64,000 bases of DNA from Latilactobacillus fragifolii. GTDB lineage: Bacteria > Bacillota > Bacilli > Lactobacillales > Lactobacillaceae. The notes beneath the pieces were generated by a model. That model saw only the letters and a list, made by a program, of their open reading frames with translations. It searched no databases and was not told the origin of the DNA. The translations under genes and the position numbers were made by a program. The stretch covers positions 1 to 64,000 of the forward strand of contig NZ_CAJOCF010000001.1 in NCBI RefSeq assembly GCF_905332535.1, read 5' to 3'. Below, in pieces: positions 17,718 to 26,900 of the stretch (positions within the stretch are counted from its first letter, which is position 1; the number at the start of each line of letters is the position of its first letter).

Positions 17718-18293
17718 TTGAATAAATTGTTTAAAATATTTACGATTTCATCTACTGCCCTATTGAGCATCGTGAGTTTAACGCAAGCAACACCAACCCT
17801 TGCGGATACGGTGACAGATCCACTAGTATCGTCATCAACGGGAACTTTAAATATTACCGACGGTGCTGTTAAACTATCACAAATCAGTGATCTTAACTTT
17901 GGTGATGTCCCATATACCAACTCAACTATTCACCAACCATTATCTAAAAATGCTGCTAATAATAAAGACGCCAAAGTAGTTATCAATGATACAACCGCTG
18001 CTCAAAAAGGCTGGGCAATTACAGCCCACACAGAAGATGATACAGCTACATTAACCATCAACGGTAAGACAATTTCACCAAAGACCGATGTTACTGTTTT
18101 TGACAAGGCAACCGACGTTCAAGACGCCCCATATGGTGATCAAACAATTGCCATCAACCCTGAAACGACAAGTATCGATTTAACAAATACCCAAGCTAGA
18201 GCAAGTGTCCTTAAGCGTGCAGGAAAAATTAAGGTGGGTGTCACTTGGACACTTTCACCGGTAACAACCAAAGCTGCAAACTTCAACTCATAA
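17718..18293 (+). CDS. small WxL-domain surface protein (CscB/CscC-like)
   Basis: 191 aa. Signal peptide about 1-30 (cleavage near TLADT). The WxL domain covers the whole mature protein: the first conserved motif is ISDLNFGDV and the last is VGVTWTLSP, the W-x-L that gives the family its name. WxL proteins bind peptidoglycan and associate with DUF916 proteins. TTG at 17718 is preferred because GAAGGA lies 6 bases upstream; a longer TTG frame from 17685 would place charged residues before the signal sequence. It is followed by a hairpin terminator and the DUF916 gene. Confidence 0.85.
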   Translation: MNKLFKIFTISSTALLSIVSLTQATPTLADTVTDPLVSSSTGTLNITDGAVKLSQISDLNFGDVPYTNSTIHQPLSKNAANNKDAKVVINDTTAAQKGWAITAHTEDDTATLTINGKTISPKTDVTVFDKATDVQDAPYGDQTIAINPETTSIDLTNTQARASVLKRAGKIKVGVTWTLSPVTTKAANFNS

Positions 18294-18304
18294 AATAAAC
18301 ACTG

Positions 18305-18341
18305 CAAAAATCGTGGCAAAAATCTTTGCTACGATTTTTTT
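18305..18341 (+). terminator. terminator or attenuator between WxL and DUF916 genes
   Basis: AAAATCGTGGCAAA pairs with TTTGCTACGATTTT (one mismatch) followed by a T-run. Partial read-through would give more WxL protein than its membrane partner. Confidence 0.8.
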
Positions 18342-18377
18342 ACGCGCTAAGTGCTACTCATTATGAAAGGAGCTACT

Positions 18378-19394
18378 ATGCTTAAAAAATACCATTTCGC
18401 TTTAATATTCTTTATCCTAGCGCTTTTCGGCGCGCCACTTGCAGCATCTGCTGATTCTGCAGACTTTTCGATTAAAAAGGTCGACAGTGCCGAACAAATC
18501 CGTGAAGCCGACTTCTACAATATGCTAGTCTCACCTCAAGCAACCGCTAATCTCGTCGTTAATATTAATAACAACGCCCAACAATCCGCTGAATTCACAG
18601 TCAAACTGCATAATGGCGTTACAAATGACAATGGGCAAGTTGTTTATAGCAAACACTCAACTGCCAAAAAAGGCGCCCCCTCTTTAACAGACTTGAACAG
18701 CGCAACTCAAACCGTTACCATCGCTGCTAATCGCAGTCAAGACGTTACCATCCCGATTACAGCGCCTTCAACCGCTACCCCCGGAATCATACTAGGCGCA
18801 TTACACGTCGAAAAGAAAGATACCCAAAATAACTCAGTTACAAAAGGCGCTCAAATCATCAATCATTTTGCAATGGAAATCCCGGTCGTTGTGCGCACGA
18901 TGCCTGCTTCAACTCCCAAGTTCGATTTACAGTTACAACATGTCACCCTTGGTTTGGATACTAGCAAACGGCCGGCGATTTTAGCAAAGCTTGATAACAA
19001 TAGTAACTGGGTGTTGGCCCCGTTAAAAATCGATACGCAGGTCTACCGCGTTGGCAATTCTAACCAAAAATATGTCGCTCACTACCAAAATCGCGAAATG
19101 GCCCCGAATTCTAGCTTTAATAGCAGTGTCACCCCGCAGGCAATCCTAAAACCGGGTAAGTACCGTTTAATGATGACCGCTAAATCCGGTAAGCAAGTTT
19201 GGCATTTTGATAAATATTTCACCATCAATCAAGCAGCCATCACGAAAACAACTAACAACGCCATTAAGCCACCGAAAAAAGCAGCCTCCTATCTCTGGAT
19301 CATCATCGGTTTCCTACTATTGCTATTGATTATTCTCTATTTAGTGTACAAACTACACCAAAAGAATAAAGCACTTAAGCAAAATGCCGAATAA
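18378..19394 (+). CDS. DUF916/DUF3324 cell-surface protein (CscA-like)
   Basis: 338 aa. Signal peptide 1-26 (ends AASADS), an Ig-like DUF916 domain (about 30-150), a DUF3324 domain (about 165-290), one C-terminal membrane helix (about 300-322) and a basic cytoplasmic tail. CscA proteins tether WxL proteins at the membrane face. In the canonical Csc clusters they are joined by CscB, CscC and a small LPXTG CscD; no CscD is seen here. The ATG at 18378 follows AAAGGAG by 5 bases. Confidence 0.87.
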   Translation: MLKKYHFALIFFILALFGAPLAASADSADFSIKKVDSAEQIREADFYNMLVSPQATANLVVNINNNAQQSAEFTVKLHNGVTNDNGQVVYSKHSTAKKGAPSLTDLNSATQTVTIAANRSQDVTIPITAPSTATPGIILGALHVEKKDTQNNSVTKGAQIINHFAMEIPVVVRTMPASTPKFDLQLQHVTLGLDTSKRPAILAKLDNNSNWVLAPLKIDTQVYRVGNSNQKYVAHYQNREMAPNSSFNSSVTPQAILKPGKYRLMMTAKSGKQVWHFDKYFTINQAAITKTTNNAIKPPKKAASYLWIIIGFLLLLLIILYLVYKLHQKNKALKQNAE

Positions 19395-19429
19395 TTCCTA
19401 GGTGATGCGCATTAGTTCCAGAATAATCC

Positions 19430-19465
19430 TTTCAAGTCGTGATTAAATTCAGTATACTGAATTTA
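19430..19465 (+). promoter_or_regulatory. promoter inside a 22-bp perfect palindrome
   Basis: -35 TTTCAA (19430-19435), 17 bases, -10 TATACT (19453-19458). The -10 is the centre of a perfect palindrome (half site TAAATTCAGTA, 19444-19465), so a dimeric repressor bound there would block the promoter. The cognate regulator is not identified. Confidence 0.6.
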
Positions 19466-19495
19466 GATAAACAAACTTAACGGAGGATAGTATTC

Positions 19496-20911
19496 ATGCG
19501 GCCTTGGCAAAAATGGACATTAATTATTTTGACGCTCTTTTTAATTCCAATAATGTATTTTGAAAACCAATATTTTATGAAAGAGCAGTTTAAACAGTCT
19601 CAAAAGAATAGGCAGCAAGCAACCTTAAGTGCTTTTAACGACCAAGCAAGCGGCCAATACGCGGCCTTTAAAATCTACGCTACAGTCAAACCGCATGGCA
19701 AAATCTATTATTTCATCCCACAAAATCAAAATGGTGCTTTAATTGACCTACAGAAACAAGAAGTCGAACTCGGTAATCAACTTTACAAAAAAGCGCGGAC
19801 GGAATCGCCAGATATTAGTCGCGTGACGCTATACGTCAGCTATACTGCTAATAACTTGCAAGACAACACGTATGCCTTCAAGCCGACTGCAGAAGCTTAC
19901 GGTTTCGTAAAGTCGCGGTTTAAAACCCGCTATCAACGCTTATTTTCACAGACTGGGACTGAAGCCATTTATGACATGCAACACAATACAGCCGCGGTTT
20001 CGTTTAAAGATTTGCAAAAAGATAGCACAACCATTCCGATGATTCGTCAACTTGCGATTGATCAGCAATTACAAACACACGATTATACACCAGAACAACT
20101 CGCACAATTGGAAGCCCTCAATTTCCCGAGAAATGATCGAGCAACCAACTTTGTTTTCACGACCGATGGCTTAACGTTGAAATTCGCCAAAAACCCGCTT
20201 GGTATTGAAACGATTGCCCTTCCCATGGCAACGGTTGGGCCGTATCTCAATCCCGACTTGGTTCCAGAAGACAATCAAATGCCATCTAAAAAAACCGGTG
20301 CGAAAAAAATCGCCCTCACCTTCAATACAACATTAAAGCCTAGCGCAATCACGCATATCATTGATCAGTTAAACGATTTAAACATCAAAGCAACTTTCTT
20401 CACCACTGGTAAAGCGGCGAAAAAACACCCCGCACAATTGAAGCAATTGCTCAAAGCTGGCCATGTTGTGGGGACCCAATCTTACAACAACGATGATGAC
20501 TTGGATACAATGACCGCACCAGAAATTGCCGCTAACCTCAAGCAAACCGATGCCGCCTACTTCAAAGCCAGTGGCCAATTGCCCCACTTATTACGGGTCA
20601 CAACCGAAACACCTAGCCAGGATTTAACGGCCACTGCTAGCCGGGCGCTCATCGCGTGGAGTGTTGATTCAGAAGATTGGCGCCTAACTATTGATGCCCC
20701 GACGATTGCCAAAAATGTAAATGATCGGATAACAGGTGGTGATATCGTCTTGCTCCACACAAGTGACGCAACAATTGCGGCGTTACCCGCAATTGTTAAA
20801 GAACAAACCGCCCACAAACGGCATTTTGTTACTGTCAACGAGCTGTTCAAGCAACGCTTAACACCTTATCAACAATATTTCAAAGCTGGCGATCAACGAT
20901 TGTTACAATAA
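19496..20911 (+). CDS. PdaC-like NodB-fold protein with lost catalytic residues
   Basis: 471 aa. One N-terminal membrane anchor (about 8-22), an RsiV/DUF3298-like region (about 55-260) and a polysaccharide-deacetylase (NodB) fold (about 268-450), the layout of B. subtilis PdaC. The catalytic motifs are degenerate: TFDDG is TFNTT (275-279), and the metal-binding H-(S/T)-x-x-x-H is GTQSYNNDD (326-334), so both histidines and both aspartates are gone. The later motifs W-S-V-D-S-E-D-W (388-395) and LLH (419-421) remain. It is probably not a deacetylase but a glycan-binding or structural relative. CGGAGGA precedes the ATG. Confidence 0.8.
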   Translation: MRPWQKWTLIILTLFLIPIMYFENQYFMKEQFKQSQKNRQQATLSAFNDQASGQYAAFKIYATVKPHGKIYYFIPQNQNGALIDLQKQEVELGNQLYKKARTESPDISRVTLYVSYTANNLQDNTYAFKPTAEAYGFVKSRFKTRYQRLFSQTGTEAIYDMQHNTAAVSFKDLQKDSTTIPMIRQLAIDQQLQTHDYTPEQLAQLEALNFPRNDRATNFVFTTDGLTLKFAKNPLGIETIALPMATVGPYLNPDLVPEDNQMPSKKTGAKKIALTFNTTLKPSAITHIIDQLNDLNIKATFFTTGKAAKKHPAQLKQLLKAGHVVGTQSYNNDDDLDTMTAPEIAANLKQTDAAYFKASGQLPHLLRVTTETPSQDLTATASRALIAWSVDSEDWRLTIDAPTIAKNVNDRITGGDIVLLHTSDATIAALPAIVKEQTAHKRHFVTVNELFKQRLTPYQQYFKAGDQRLLQ

Positions 20912-20952
20912 AAAAAACGGCCCGACAAGTTAAGTTGTCGGACCGTTTTTTT
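20910..20952. terminator. bidirectional terminator
   Basis: AACGGCCCGACAA and TTGTCGGACCGTT pair (one mismatch) between A- and T-runs. It separates the convergent PdaC-like and lysine permease genes. Confidence 0.88.
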
Positions 20953-20983
20953 ATTAAATTAACTGTGCTTTTATCAGCTGGCC

Positions 20984-22414
20984 TTATTTATGTTTTGATA
21001 AATCAACTTTTTCTAATGGAATTACCTTAGTTTTATACCGTATTTTATAGTAACCATATAGCACGATAAATAATGGAATACTCATATAACTAATGCCAAT
21101 TGCTGTCCAATCAAAACTCTTAAAGGCTTGTATATCTTGGCCTGCAATTACCAATAAACAAAGAACAAATGCGAAAATGGGGCCAAATGGGAACCACCGT
21201 GCGTGATACTTCAATTCGCTCAACTGATGCCCTTGTGCCTTGAACGCCCGCCGGAAGCGGTAATGTGATACAGCAATACCTAACCAAGCAATAAAGCCCG
21301 TTAACCCACTCGCGGCCACTAAGAATAAGTAAATCCGGGTACCAAAGATACTTGAAACAAAAGTTAGGCCCCCAACGATTGTTGTCCCAATCAATGCCAT
21401 TACTGGCAGGCCGCGCTTGCTGGTCTTAGCGAAAATTTTTGCCGCATAGCCATCTTCAGCCATCGACCACAACATCCGAGAAGATGCGTACATCCCAGAG
21501 TTTGCCGCTGATAAGACTGATGTTAAGATGACGGCATTCATGACACTAGCTGCCGAAGCTAAGCCGGCACGTTTGAATACTAATGTAAAAGGGCTAACAG
21601 CGATATTCGTTTCACTAGCGCCTAATAATGAGTGGCTATCATAAGGGATTAAACAAGCAATGACGAAGATTGAAAGAATATAAAATAGCAAGATTCGCCA
21701 GAAAACTTGTTTGATGGCCTTTGGAATACTCTTTTCCGGGGTCTTTGATTCACCAGCTGTAATGCCAATTAGTTCCGTCCCTTGAAATGAGAATCCGGCA
21801 ACGACGAAGACACTCAACATCATTGGCAACCCACCAACAAAAGGAGCCTTCTTATAAGTAAAGTTGCTCAAGCCAGTGCGATGGCCCCCCATAATGCCGA
21901 GGATCGTCAATAAACCAACCCCAAGGAAAATAATCACAGTCACGACTTTGATTAACGCAAACCAATATTCCGTTTCACCGAAGGATTTAACGCTTGTAAT
22001 GTTAATCAAAAAAATTAATAATAAGGCGGCTAAGCTAAAAATCCAACCGGGCATATCGGGTAGCCAGAATTTAGTAACCAAGGCAGCAGTACTAATATCA
22101 ACTGCCAGGGTGATGGCCCAATTAAACCAATAATTCCAACCTAAGGCAAACCCTAAGGCTGGATCTACAAAGCGGGTTGCGTAGGTTGAAAAGGAGCCGG
22201 AAACTGGCAAATACGTTGCCATCTCCCCTAAACTGGTCATCAAGAAAAAGACCATGATCCCAATGCCACAGTAGGCTAATAATGCCCCGCCCGGACCAGC
22301 CTTAGCAATCGCTGAACCACTTGTCACAAACAAGCCCGTCCCGATACTACCGCCCAAGGCAATCATCGAAAGATGACGTGTCTTTAACTCCCGCTTCATT
22401 TCATTTTCTGCCAT
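20984..22414 (-). CDS. lysP: lysine-type amino acid permease (APC family)
   Basis: 476 aa with about 12 membrane helices and the amino-acid permease signature near the N-terminus (MIALGGSIGTGLFVTSGSAI). Helices 1 and 6 have the small-residue breaks of APC carriers. The sequence class (AAT subfamily) covers LysP and related cation/amino-acid symporters. The lysine riboswitch in the leader makes lysine uptake by proton symport the best call. Ribosome site AAAGAG precedes the ATG. It stands alone between two surface-protein clusters. Confidence 0.85.
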   Translation of the reverse strand: MAENEMKRELKTRHLSMIALGGSIGTGLFVTSGSAIAKAGPGGALLAYCGIGIMVFFLMTSLGEMATYLPVSGSFSTYATRFVDPALGFALGWNYWFNWAITLAVDISTAALVTKFWLPDMPGWIFSLAALLLIFLINITSVKSFGETEYWFALIKVVTVIIFLGVGLLTILGIMGGHRTGLSNFTYKKAPFVGGLPMMLSVFVVAGFSFQGTELIGITAGESKTPEKSIPKAIKQVFWRILLFYILSIFVIACLIPYDSHSLLGASETNIAVSPFTLVFKRAGLASAASVMNAVILTSVLSAANSGMYASSRMLWSMAEDGYAAKIFAKTSKRGLPVMALIGTTIVGGLTFVSSIFGTRIYLFLVAASGLTGFIAWLGIAVSHYRFRRAFKAQGHQLSELKYHARWFPFGPIFAFVLCLLVIAGQDIQAFKSFDWTAIGISYMSIPLFIVLYGYYKIRYKTKVIPLEKVDLSKHK

Positions 22415-22474
22415 AATACTTCGCTCTTTTCTCTATATTTTCAAGAAAAAGCCCTCAACCAGGTTTTTAGCAAA

Positions 22475-22712
22475 CAAAAAAGTCTTTTTGTCTGCTAAAA
22501 ACGACAAAAAGACTAATAGCCTCATAATATCCGTTGATAGCGCCCCGTAACATTGCGTTACGACAGTCCTTGATTTATTCAACCAAGTCCCAACATCAAA
22601 ATGAATAAGCAAATTGACATTTCGGCAAATTCCCCTTTAATTATCCCTCATTACTGCTTAATCAGTTCAGGATAACGACTCATGGTTTTTGCGACCTCTT
22701 ATCTTGTTAGCA
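22475..22712 (-). ncRNA. lysine riboswitch (L-box) with terminator
   Basis: On the minus strand the leader has the L-box landmarks in order: AAGAGGTCGC, AGTCGTTAT, TGAGGGATAATT, AAGGGGAATTTGCCGAAATG, and the 3' part GGGGCGCTATC. A perfect terminator (22481-22514, AGTCTTTTTGTC... with T-run) follows. Lysine binding should stabilise the terminator and stop expression of the permease. Confidence 0.9.
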
Positions 22713-22715
22713 ATG

Positions 22716-22744
22716 AGTATACAGAATTCACGCAACCACGTCAA
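22716..22744 (-). promoter_or_regulatory. promoter of the lysine riboswitch transcript
   Basis: -35 TTGACG (22739-22744), 17 bases, -10 TATACT (22716-22721) on the minus strand. Confidence 0.8.
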
Positions 22745-22757
22745 TTATTTCTAGCAA

Positions 22758-22785
22758 AAAACCACGATTATCTCAATCGTGGTTG
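22758..22785 (-). terminator. terminator of the second WxL cluster
   Basis: AACCACGATT and AATCGTGGTT pair across a 5-base loop with a T-run on the minus strand, just 3' of the DUF916 gene. Confidence 0.85.
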
Positions 22786-22797
22786 CCCTTTTACTTA

Positions 22798-23835
22798 TTA
22801 ATCTTGCGTGTTACGCGTTTTCCGCCATAAAAGAATGATTAATACCATGATAATCACAATCATAATCCCGATAATGACATATAACCACCAGTTATTGTTC
22901 TCTGGTAATTCAACGGCCTTTTCGTTATATTTTGCCACTTCTTGACGTGTAATCGCGAAATTCTTAGAAAGTATCCAGCGTCCCTTATTCGATGTTATGC
23001 TTAGCTTAATATTATATTTACCCGCTTTTAACGGTTGATTTTTTAAGTCAATTCCGTAATTAAAGTTTGAGTTAGGGGCCATTTCTAGGTCGCTACGTTT
23101 GCTCTGATATAATACCTTGTTTGAACCAACTTTGCGAATCTCACCATTGATTTTCATCTTACCAACTGAATTGGCCTTAGTATTTTGAAGATTGGCTAAA
23201 ATGGCAGTATGACTATTCAGCAATCCGGCCTGCACCTTATTTAGCCGTAAACTAGGGTGCACCATTTCGTCTGATTCAGTTAGTTTAACTGCGAGAATGT
23301 AGGAATATTGATTAGTTAACGTGGCCCCACCTTTTCGTTCTAGCGCCTGATCAACTTGACTTTTAGTCGCTTGGGCGATATAAAAGCCCCCCAAAACCAT
23401 TCCTTTAAACGGTTCAGTTGGGATGGTTAAATTAAACGTTACCGTCTGTTCACCATTCGCTGGTACTTTTACCCGTTGTGCCCCCGACATCATCTCGCTA
23501 AAGGAATGCTTTAACGAACTATCTCGTTTAGAATTGGTTCCTGTGTAATCAATCAACCCATTTTCATTGGTTGTCGCTGTCGTAGGTGTCACATCAAGCA
23601 TTATCGGTTGAGTCCCACTATTTTGAACGCGTACTTGAATTTCTTGTTTTTGACCAGGAGTGACTTTTAAATCATAATAGCCCAAATCCGCATCTGTTTG
23701 ATTATCAGGATAGACAGGCGTTACCGAATAAGTCACTTTCTCCGCCTGAACCGGTTGATGACTAACCATCAACATCAAGCCCAAAGTGGTCACCACCGCT
23801 AATAACAATCCAAATCGTTGCTTCATCGATCTCAT
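22798..23835 (-). CDS. DUF916/DUF3324 cell-surface protein (CscA-like)
   Basis: 345 aa. Signal peptide 1-31 (ends PVQAEK), DUF916 Ig-like domain (about 35-155), DUF3324 (about 170-295), one membrane helix near 313-336 and a short basic tail. It is the second CscA-type protein in this region and the last gene of the lectin/WxL operon. The spacing to the lectin gene (21 bases) shows co-transcription. AAGGAG is 11 bases before the ATG at 23835; the ATG at 23826 is an alternative. Confidence 0.87.
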   Translation of the reverse strand: MRSMKQRFGLLLAVVTTLGLMLMVSHQPVQAEKVTYSVTPVYPDNQTDADLGYYDLKVTPGQKQEIQVRVQNSGTQPIMLDVTPTTATTNENGLIDYTGTNSKRDSSLKHSFSEMMSGAQRVKVPANGEQTVTFNLTIPTEPFKGMVLGGFYIAQATKSQVDQALERKGGATLTNQYSYILAVKLTESDEMVHPSLRLNKVQAGLLNSHTAILANLQNTKANSVGKMKINGEIRKVGSNKVLYQSKRSDLEMAPNSNFNYGIDLKNQPLKAGKYNIKLSITSNKGRWILSKNFAITRQEVAKYNEKAVELPENNNWWLYVIIGIMIVIIMVLIILLWRKTRNTQD

Positions 23836-23856
23836 TTTTTTCGCTACTCCTTCTAA

Positions 23857-26088
23857 TTAAGGGCTGGGTGTTGATCCTTGCAGAATCCAATTAATCTCAC
23901 CATGATAACTCCCTTTATATGCACTACTATTCACTTTCAAAAGGACCCCTTGATTATCACGCCAACTTACTGGGGTCGTTTCATCATCTGCCGTTGTTAC
24001 CTTAGAAGCCACCTTCACTGGCGTCTTGCCGATAGCTGTTTGCTTGTTGTTACCATCGACATAAACGAGGCCCCCACTAAGTAATTTGCCGTCAGTATCC
24101 CGCTGTAAAGCGTTGGCGGTTACCAACAAAGTCCAATTAGAACCAGCACCACGGCCGTCTAAAATGGTAGGGGCCCAGTCAGTAGTGTTCCGTTGCGCCA
24201 TAACATTCTGGCCTACTTCAACTGACTTATAACCAATTGTAGCATTAACCTTGCTAAAGGTTAAGGTCCCACCTTTAACTTTGAAGTGCACCGTTTTGAC
24301 CACTGACTTCTCGTTATAGCCTGCATTTGTTACGTAGAACGTAATCGTATGGTCCTTATTTAGAGATAACCCCTTAGTCGGAATATTACTAATTAACTTC
24401 CCGCCAGTATTGTTTTGAGCAACTATTTGTTCAGCGCCATTATCAATCTTATAGTGCAGGGTACCAACCGCATGGGGGTCAATCCCAAACGACGATATTT
24501 GCTGCCATGTTCCATCAATATTAAGTGGTTGTCCCTTTTTCACCGTCACTGATTTGGCACTATCTTTCGCATTTTCCCAGTCGGTACTCAACGTTAGCTG
24601 GGGGACACTCGTGACATAGGCTGTTGTTTGTGTCGATTGACTAGCAGTCGTCCCCACCAAACTAATGTCATAACGACGCCCTAAATTAGTCGTCCCATCA
24701 GTTGGTGTCGGGCCCATGGCAGTCAACGTAAACGTTGTTGTAGCTGTTTTGCCAATCTGGATATCGCCTAAATCAACCCCTGTACTGTATTGCCCAATGT
24801 CTTTGCCAAAGAAATCAGTGTCCGTTGCAAACCGCTGCGATAGACTAGTTCCAGTTAAACTAAGTTGTGGGGTTTTAACTAAGTTAGTAGATGTCCCCTT
24901 TTGGGAAACCAACTGACCATTAACCTTTAAATCGTCTCCTGCATAGGCAACCCCACCAGCAGCATCTGATGTGCCTTCTACCTTATACCGTAATGCGACT
25001 TTCTTCCAAGCTGAACCACTCGTAGCAAGGTTATTCGCACTAATAACCCCGTTTAATTCTTCAAATGGTTTAGCTGGATTGGCTTTCGTCACTTCGGTAC
25101 CATTTTTGTGGTAGATTTTATAACTTTGCGAAGTAGTTGGAATATTGGAAATACTCTTGAAAGCAACTTGATTTAATTCAGAGCTTTCACCAGTTTTACC
25201 TGTAAAGCCCCAGTAGACACTGGTTGTTCCAAATACGGTAGTTGGATCAATAGCGGCCTTTATCTCAGGAAGCCCTTGTAGTTGATAAGTTAAAATTTTG
25301 GTTGTAGCATTCCAACTGATTCTAAATTCATGCCAGCTACCATTTGAAAGATACGTATTCGTAGGTAATATTTGTAATCCTTGATGTTCTAACATACTTG
25401 TATATTGCTTATTACTGCTACCTATCCAAGGCGCAGTTCCAGAAACACCTATATAGTAATTTTTGGCATCGGATGGCAATCCATATGCAACGTGATTTGC
25501 ATTAATCGGTTTTGTTGTAAATGAATATGTTGTCCCTAAGATACCAATTGATGATTTGTTATCTGGCGCTTCAGAAACATCCCAGTTATCATTTTGCCGT
25601 GTATCAAATTCTATAGCAAAGCTCTTCTGAATGGCATTTTTCAAAGAAACTGTGGAACTGCTCGATCCAACTAGCGGATCAGCCCAAACACCTAATTGTT
25701 GACCAGTTCCGCCTTTTTGAATCGTTTGCGTCCCTCGTGGATCATTATGCATCACAAAGGCCATGCCATCGGCTGCGCTAACCCCAGAATCTCCAAAGTT
25801 CAATAACATTGTCGCTGAAAAATCTTTACTTAAATCAATTTTATTATTTTCATTTGACCAGATTGCACCCGATTGATTTTTAGTATTCGGATTAATCTGA
25901 GTAACACCGTTAATGGGTAAGCTACTATTTGATCCGGCAGGCGGTGCTGCAAATAGATTTTCAATATTCGTAATGTGCTCAGGCACAGGGGCAATCGTTG
26001 CTTGAGCAGACTGATGCATCACAACGGTCATTGCAGTTAACATCCCGATGCCTAACAGAGTTTGCTTGACTATTTTATTAAAATGCAT
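23857..26088 (-). CDS. WxL surface protein with L-type lectin domain
   Basis: About 743 aa, secreted (signal peptide about 1-31, ends QSAQA). Residues about 50-310 form an L-type (legume-like) lectin beta-sandwich; visible are the metal/sugar-loop pieces ADGMAFVMHNDPRG and FAIEFDTRQNDNWD. Ig-like domains follow (about 330-600) and a WxL domain ends the protein (GEINWILQG). It probably binds host or plant glycans while docked on peptidoglycan beside its CscA and WxL partners. Three in-frame ATG/TTG codons are clustered; the ATG at 26088 has the best distance to GAGGGGG. Confidence 0.85.
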   Translation of the reverse strand: MHFNKIVKQTLLGIGMLTAMTVVMHQSAQATIAPVPEHITNIENLFAAPPAGSNSSLPINGVTQINPNTKNQSGAIWSNENNKIDLSKDFSATMLLNFGDSGVSAADGMAFVMHNDPRGTQTIQKGGTGQQLGVWADPLVGSSSSTVSLKNAIQKSFAIEFDTRQNDNWDVSEAPDNKSSIGILGTTYSFTTKPINANHVAYGLPSDAKNYYIGVSGTAPWIGSSNKQYTSMLEHQGLQILPTNTYLSNGSWHEFRISWNATTKILTYQLQGLPEIKAAIDPTTVFGTTSVYWGFTGKTGESSELNQVAFKSISNIPTTSQSYKIYHKNGTEVTKANPAKPFEELNGVISANNLATSGSAWKKVALRYKVEGTSDAAGGVAYAGDDLKVNGQLVSQKGTSTNLVKTPQLSLTGTSLSQRFATDTDFFGKDIGQYSTGVDLGDIQIGKTATTTFTLTAMGPTPTDGTTNLGRRYDISLVGTTASQSTQTTAYVTSVPQLTLSTDWENAKDSAKSVTVKKGQPLNIDGTWQQISSFGIDPHAVGTLHYKIDNGAEQIVAQNNTGGKLISNIPTKGLSLNKDHTITFYVTNAGYNEKSVVKTVHFKVKGGTLTFSKVNATIGYKSVEVGQNVMAQRNTTDWAPTILDGRGAGSNWTLLVTANALQRDTDGKLLSGGLVYVDGNNKQTAIGKTPVKVASKVTTADDETTPVSWRDNQGVLLKVNSSAYKGSYHGEINWILQGSTPSP

Positions 26089-26119
26089 CATCAATCCCCC
26101 TCAATGCCAGTTTAATCAA

Positions 26120-26165
26120 CTGTTACCTCAATCGATTTCATAATAGAAGTCAACTGAGGTAACAG
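26120..26165 (-). repeat. intercistronic hairpin in the WxL operon
   Basis: Perfect 11-bp arms (CTGTTACCTCA and its complement) enclose 24 bases. No T-run follows on the minus strand, so it is more likely an mRNA-stabilising or processing stem than a terminator. It lies between the small WxL gene and the lectin gene and could uncouple their levels. Confidence 0.6.
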
Positions 26166-26198
26166 CCCATTAAATGAGCTATTTTTAAATTCGTTTTC

Positions 26199-26789
26199 TT
26201 AGGCCTTAGGACTAGCTTTTAACGTCCATGTTAATTGACCTTCGTATTTACCGGCATATGCACCTGAAAGAACGTTCAAAGTTGATTTCGAAATGTTATA
26301 GTCCCAGTTACCCATTCCTTGATCTTTAGCAGCGGTAATAATATTCTTCGCAGCTGTATCAGTTAAAACAGCCTCTTTAGTATCTGAAACTGTTTTGCCA
26401 TCATTATTTTGGCTAGTACCGTTAGCATTTTTTAATGTTAATGTTGAACCCGCTAATGTATGTGTCCCAGATGTAAATGGGGTTGTTAAAGCAACATCGA
26501 CTGTATAACCAGCCCCAGTCCCACGGGAATCAGAAACCGAAACTGTCCCATCAGCAGTTTGATCCATTGTCAATGCTTGGTCCGTAATTTCTTTTGTCCC
26601 AAAGTCCAAATCTGGAACGGCCGTCAATTTTAGACTACCTGTGTCATCTGCTGGTGCTGTCAATGTCGCAGTTACCTTTGAAGTGCCTGATTGACCATCT
26701 GCTGCTACTGCCGCAAATGCTTGCCCTGAAATGGCTGTTAAACTTGTGACTGTCAATAAACTGCTTAATAATAATGTGTATTTTTTCAT
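26199..26789 (-). CDS. small WxL-domain surface protein (CscB-like)
   Basis: 196 aa. Signal peptide 1-26 (SGQAFA). The mature protein is a WxL domain with the first motif VPDLDFGT (about 58-65) and the last motif YEGQLTWTLKA at the C-terminus. It is rich in Thr, Ala and Asp and poor in aromatic residues. It is the first gene of the operon that continues into the lectin-WxL and DUF916 genes and is probably the most abundant product. AGAGG lies upstream of the ATG. Confidence 0.88.
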   Translation of the reverse strand: MKKYTLLLSSLLTVTSLTAISGQAFAAVAADGQSGTSKVTATLTAPADDTGSLKLTAVPDLDFGTKEITDQALTMDQTADGTVSVSDSRGTGAGYTVDVALTTPFTSGTHTLAGSTLTLKNANGTSQNNDGKTVSDTKEAVLTDTAAKNIITAAKDQGMGNWDYNISKSTLNVLSGAYAGKYEGQLTWTLKASPKA

Positions 26790-26820
26790 CCCGAATAACC
26801 TCTATTCAATTAGATTTTAG

Positions 26821-26888
26821 ATTAACGGCACCGTTAATAGTTTAGGTAGATTGTTATTTAAGCCGCTATTAAGAGTAACACCGTTAAT
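26821..26888. repeat. palindrome plus repeated half site in the WxL leader
   Basis: ATTAACGG-CA-CCGTTAAT (26821-26838) is an inverted repeat. The half CACCGTTAAT recurs at 26879-26888, 50 bases away. Both lie between the promoter and the start codon of the small WxL gene. They could be an operator pair or an mRNA structure. Confidence 0.5.
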
Positions 26889-26900
26889 CTTTCGGTAATG

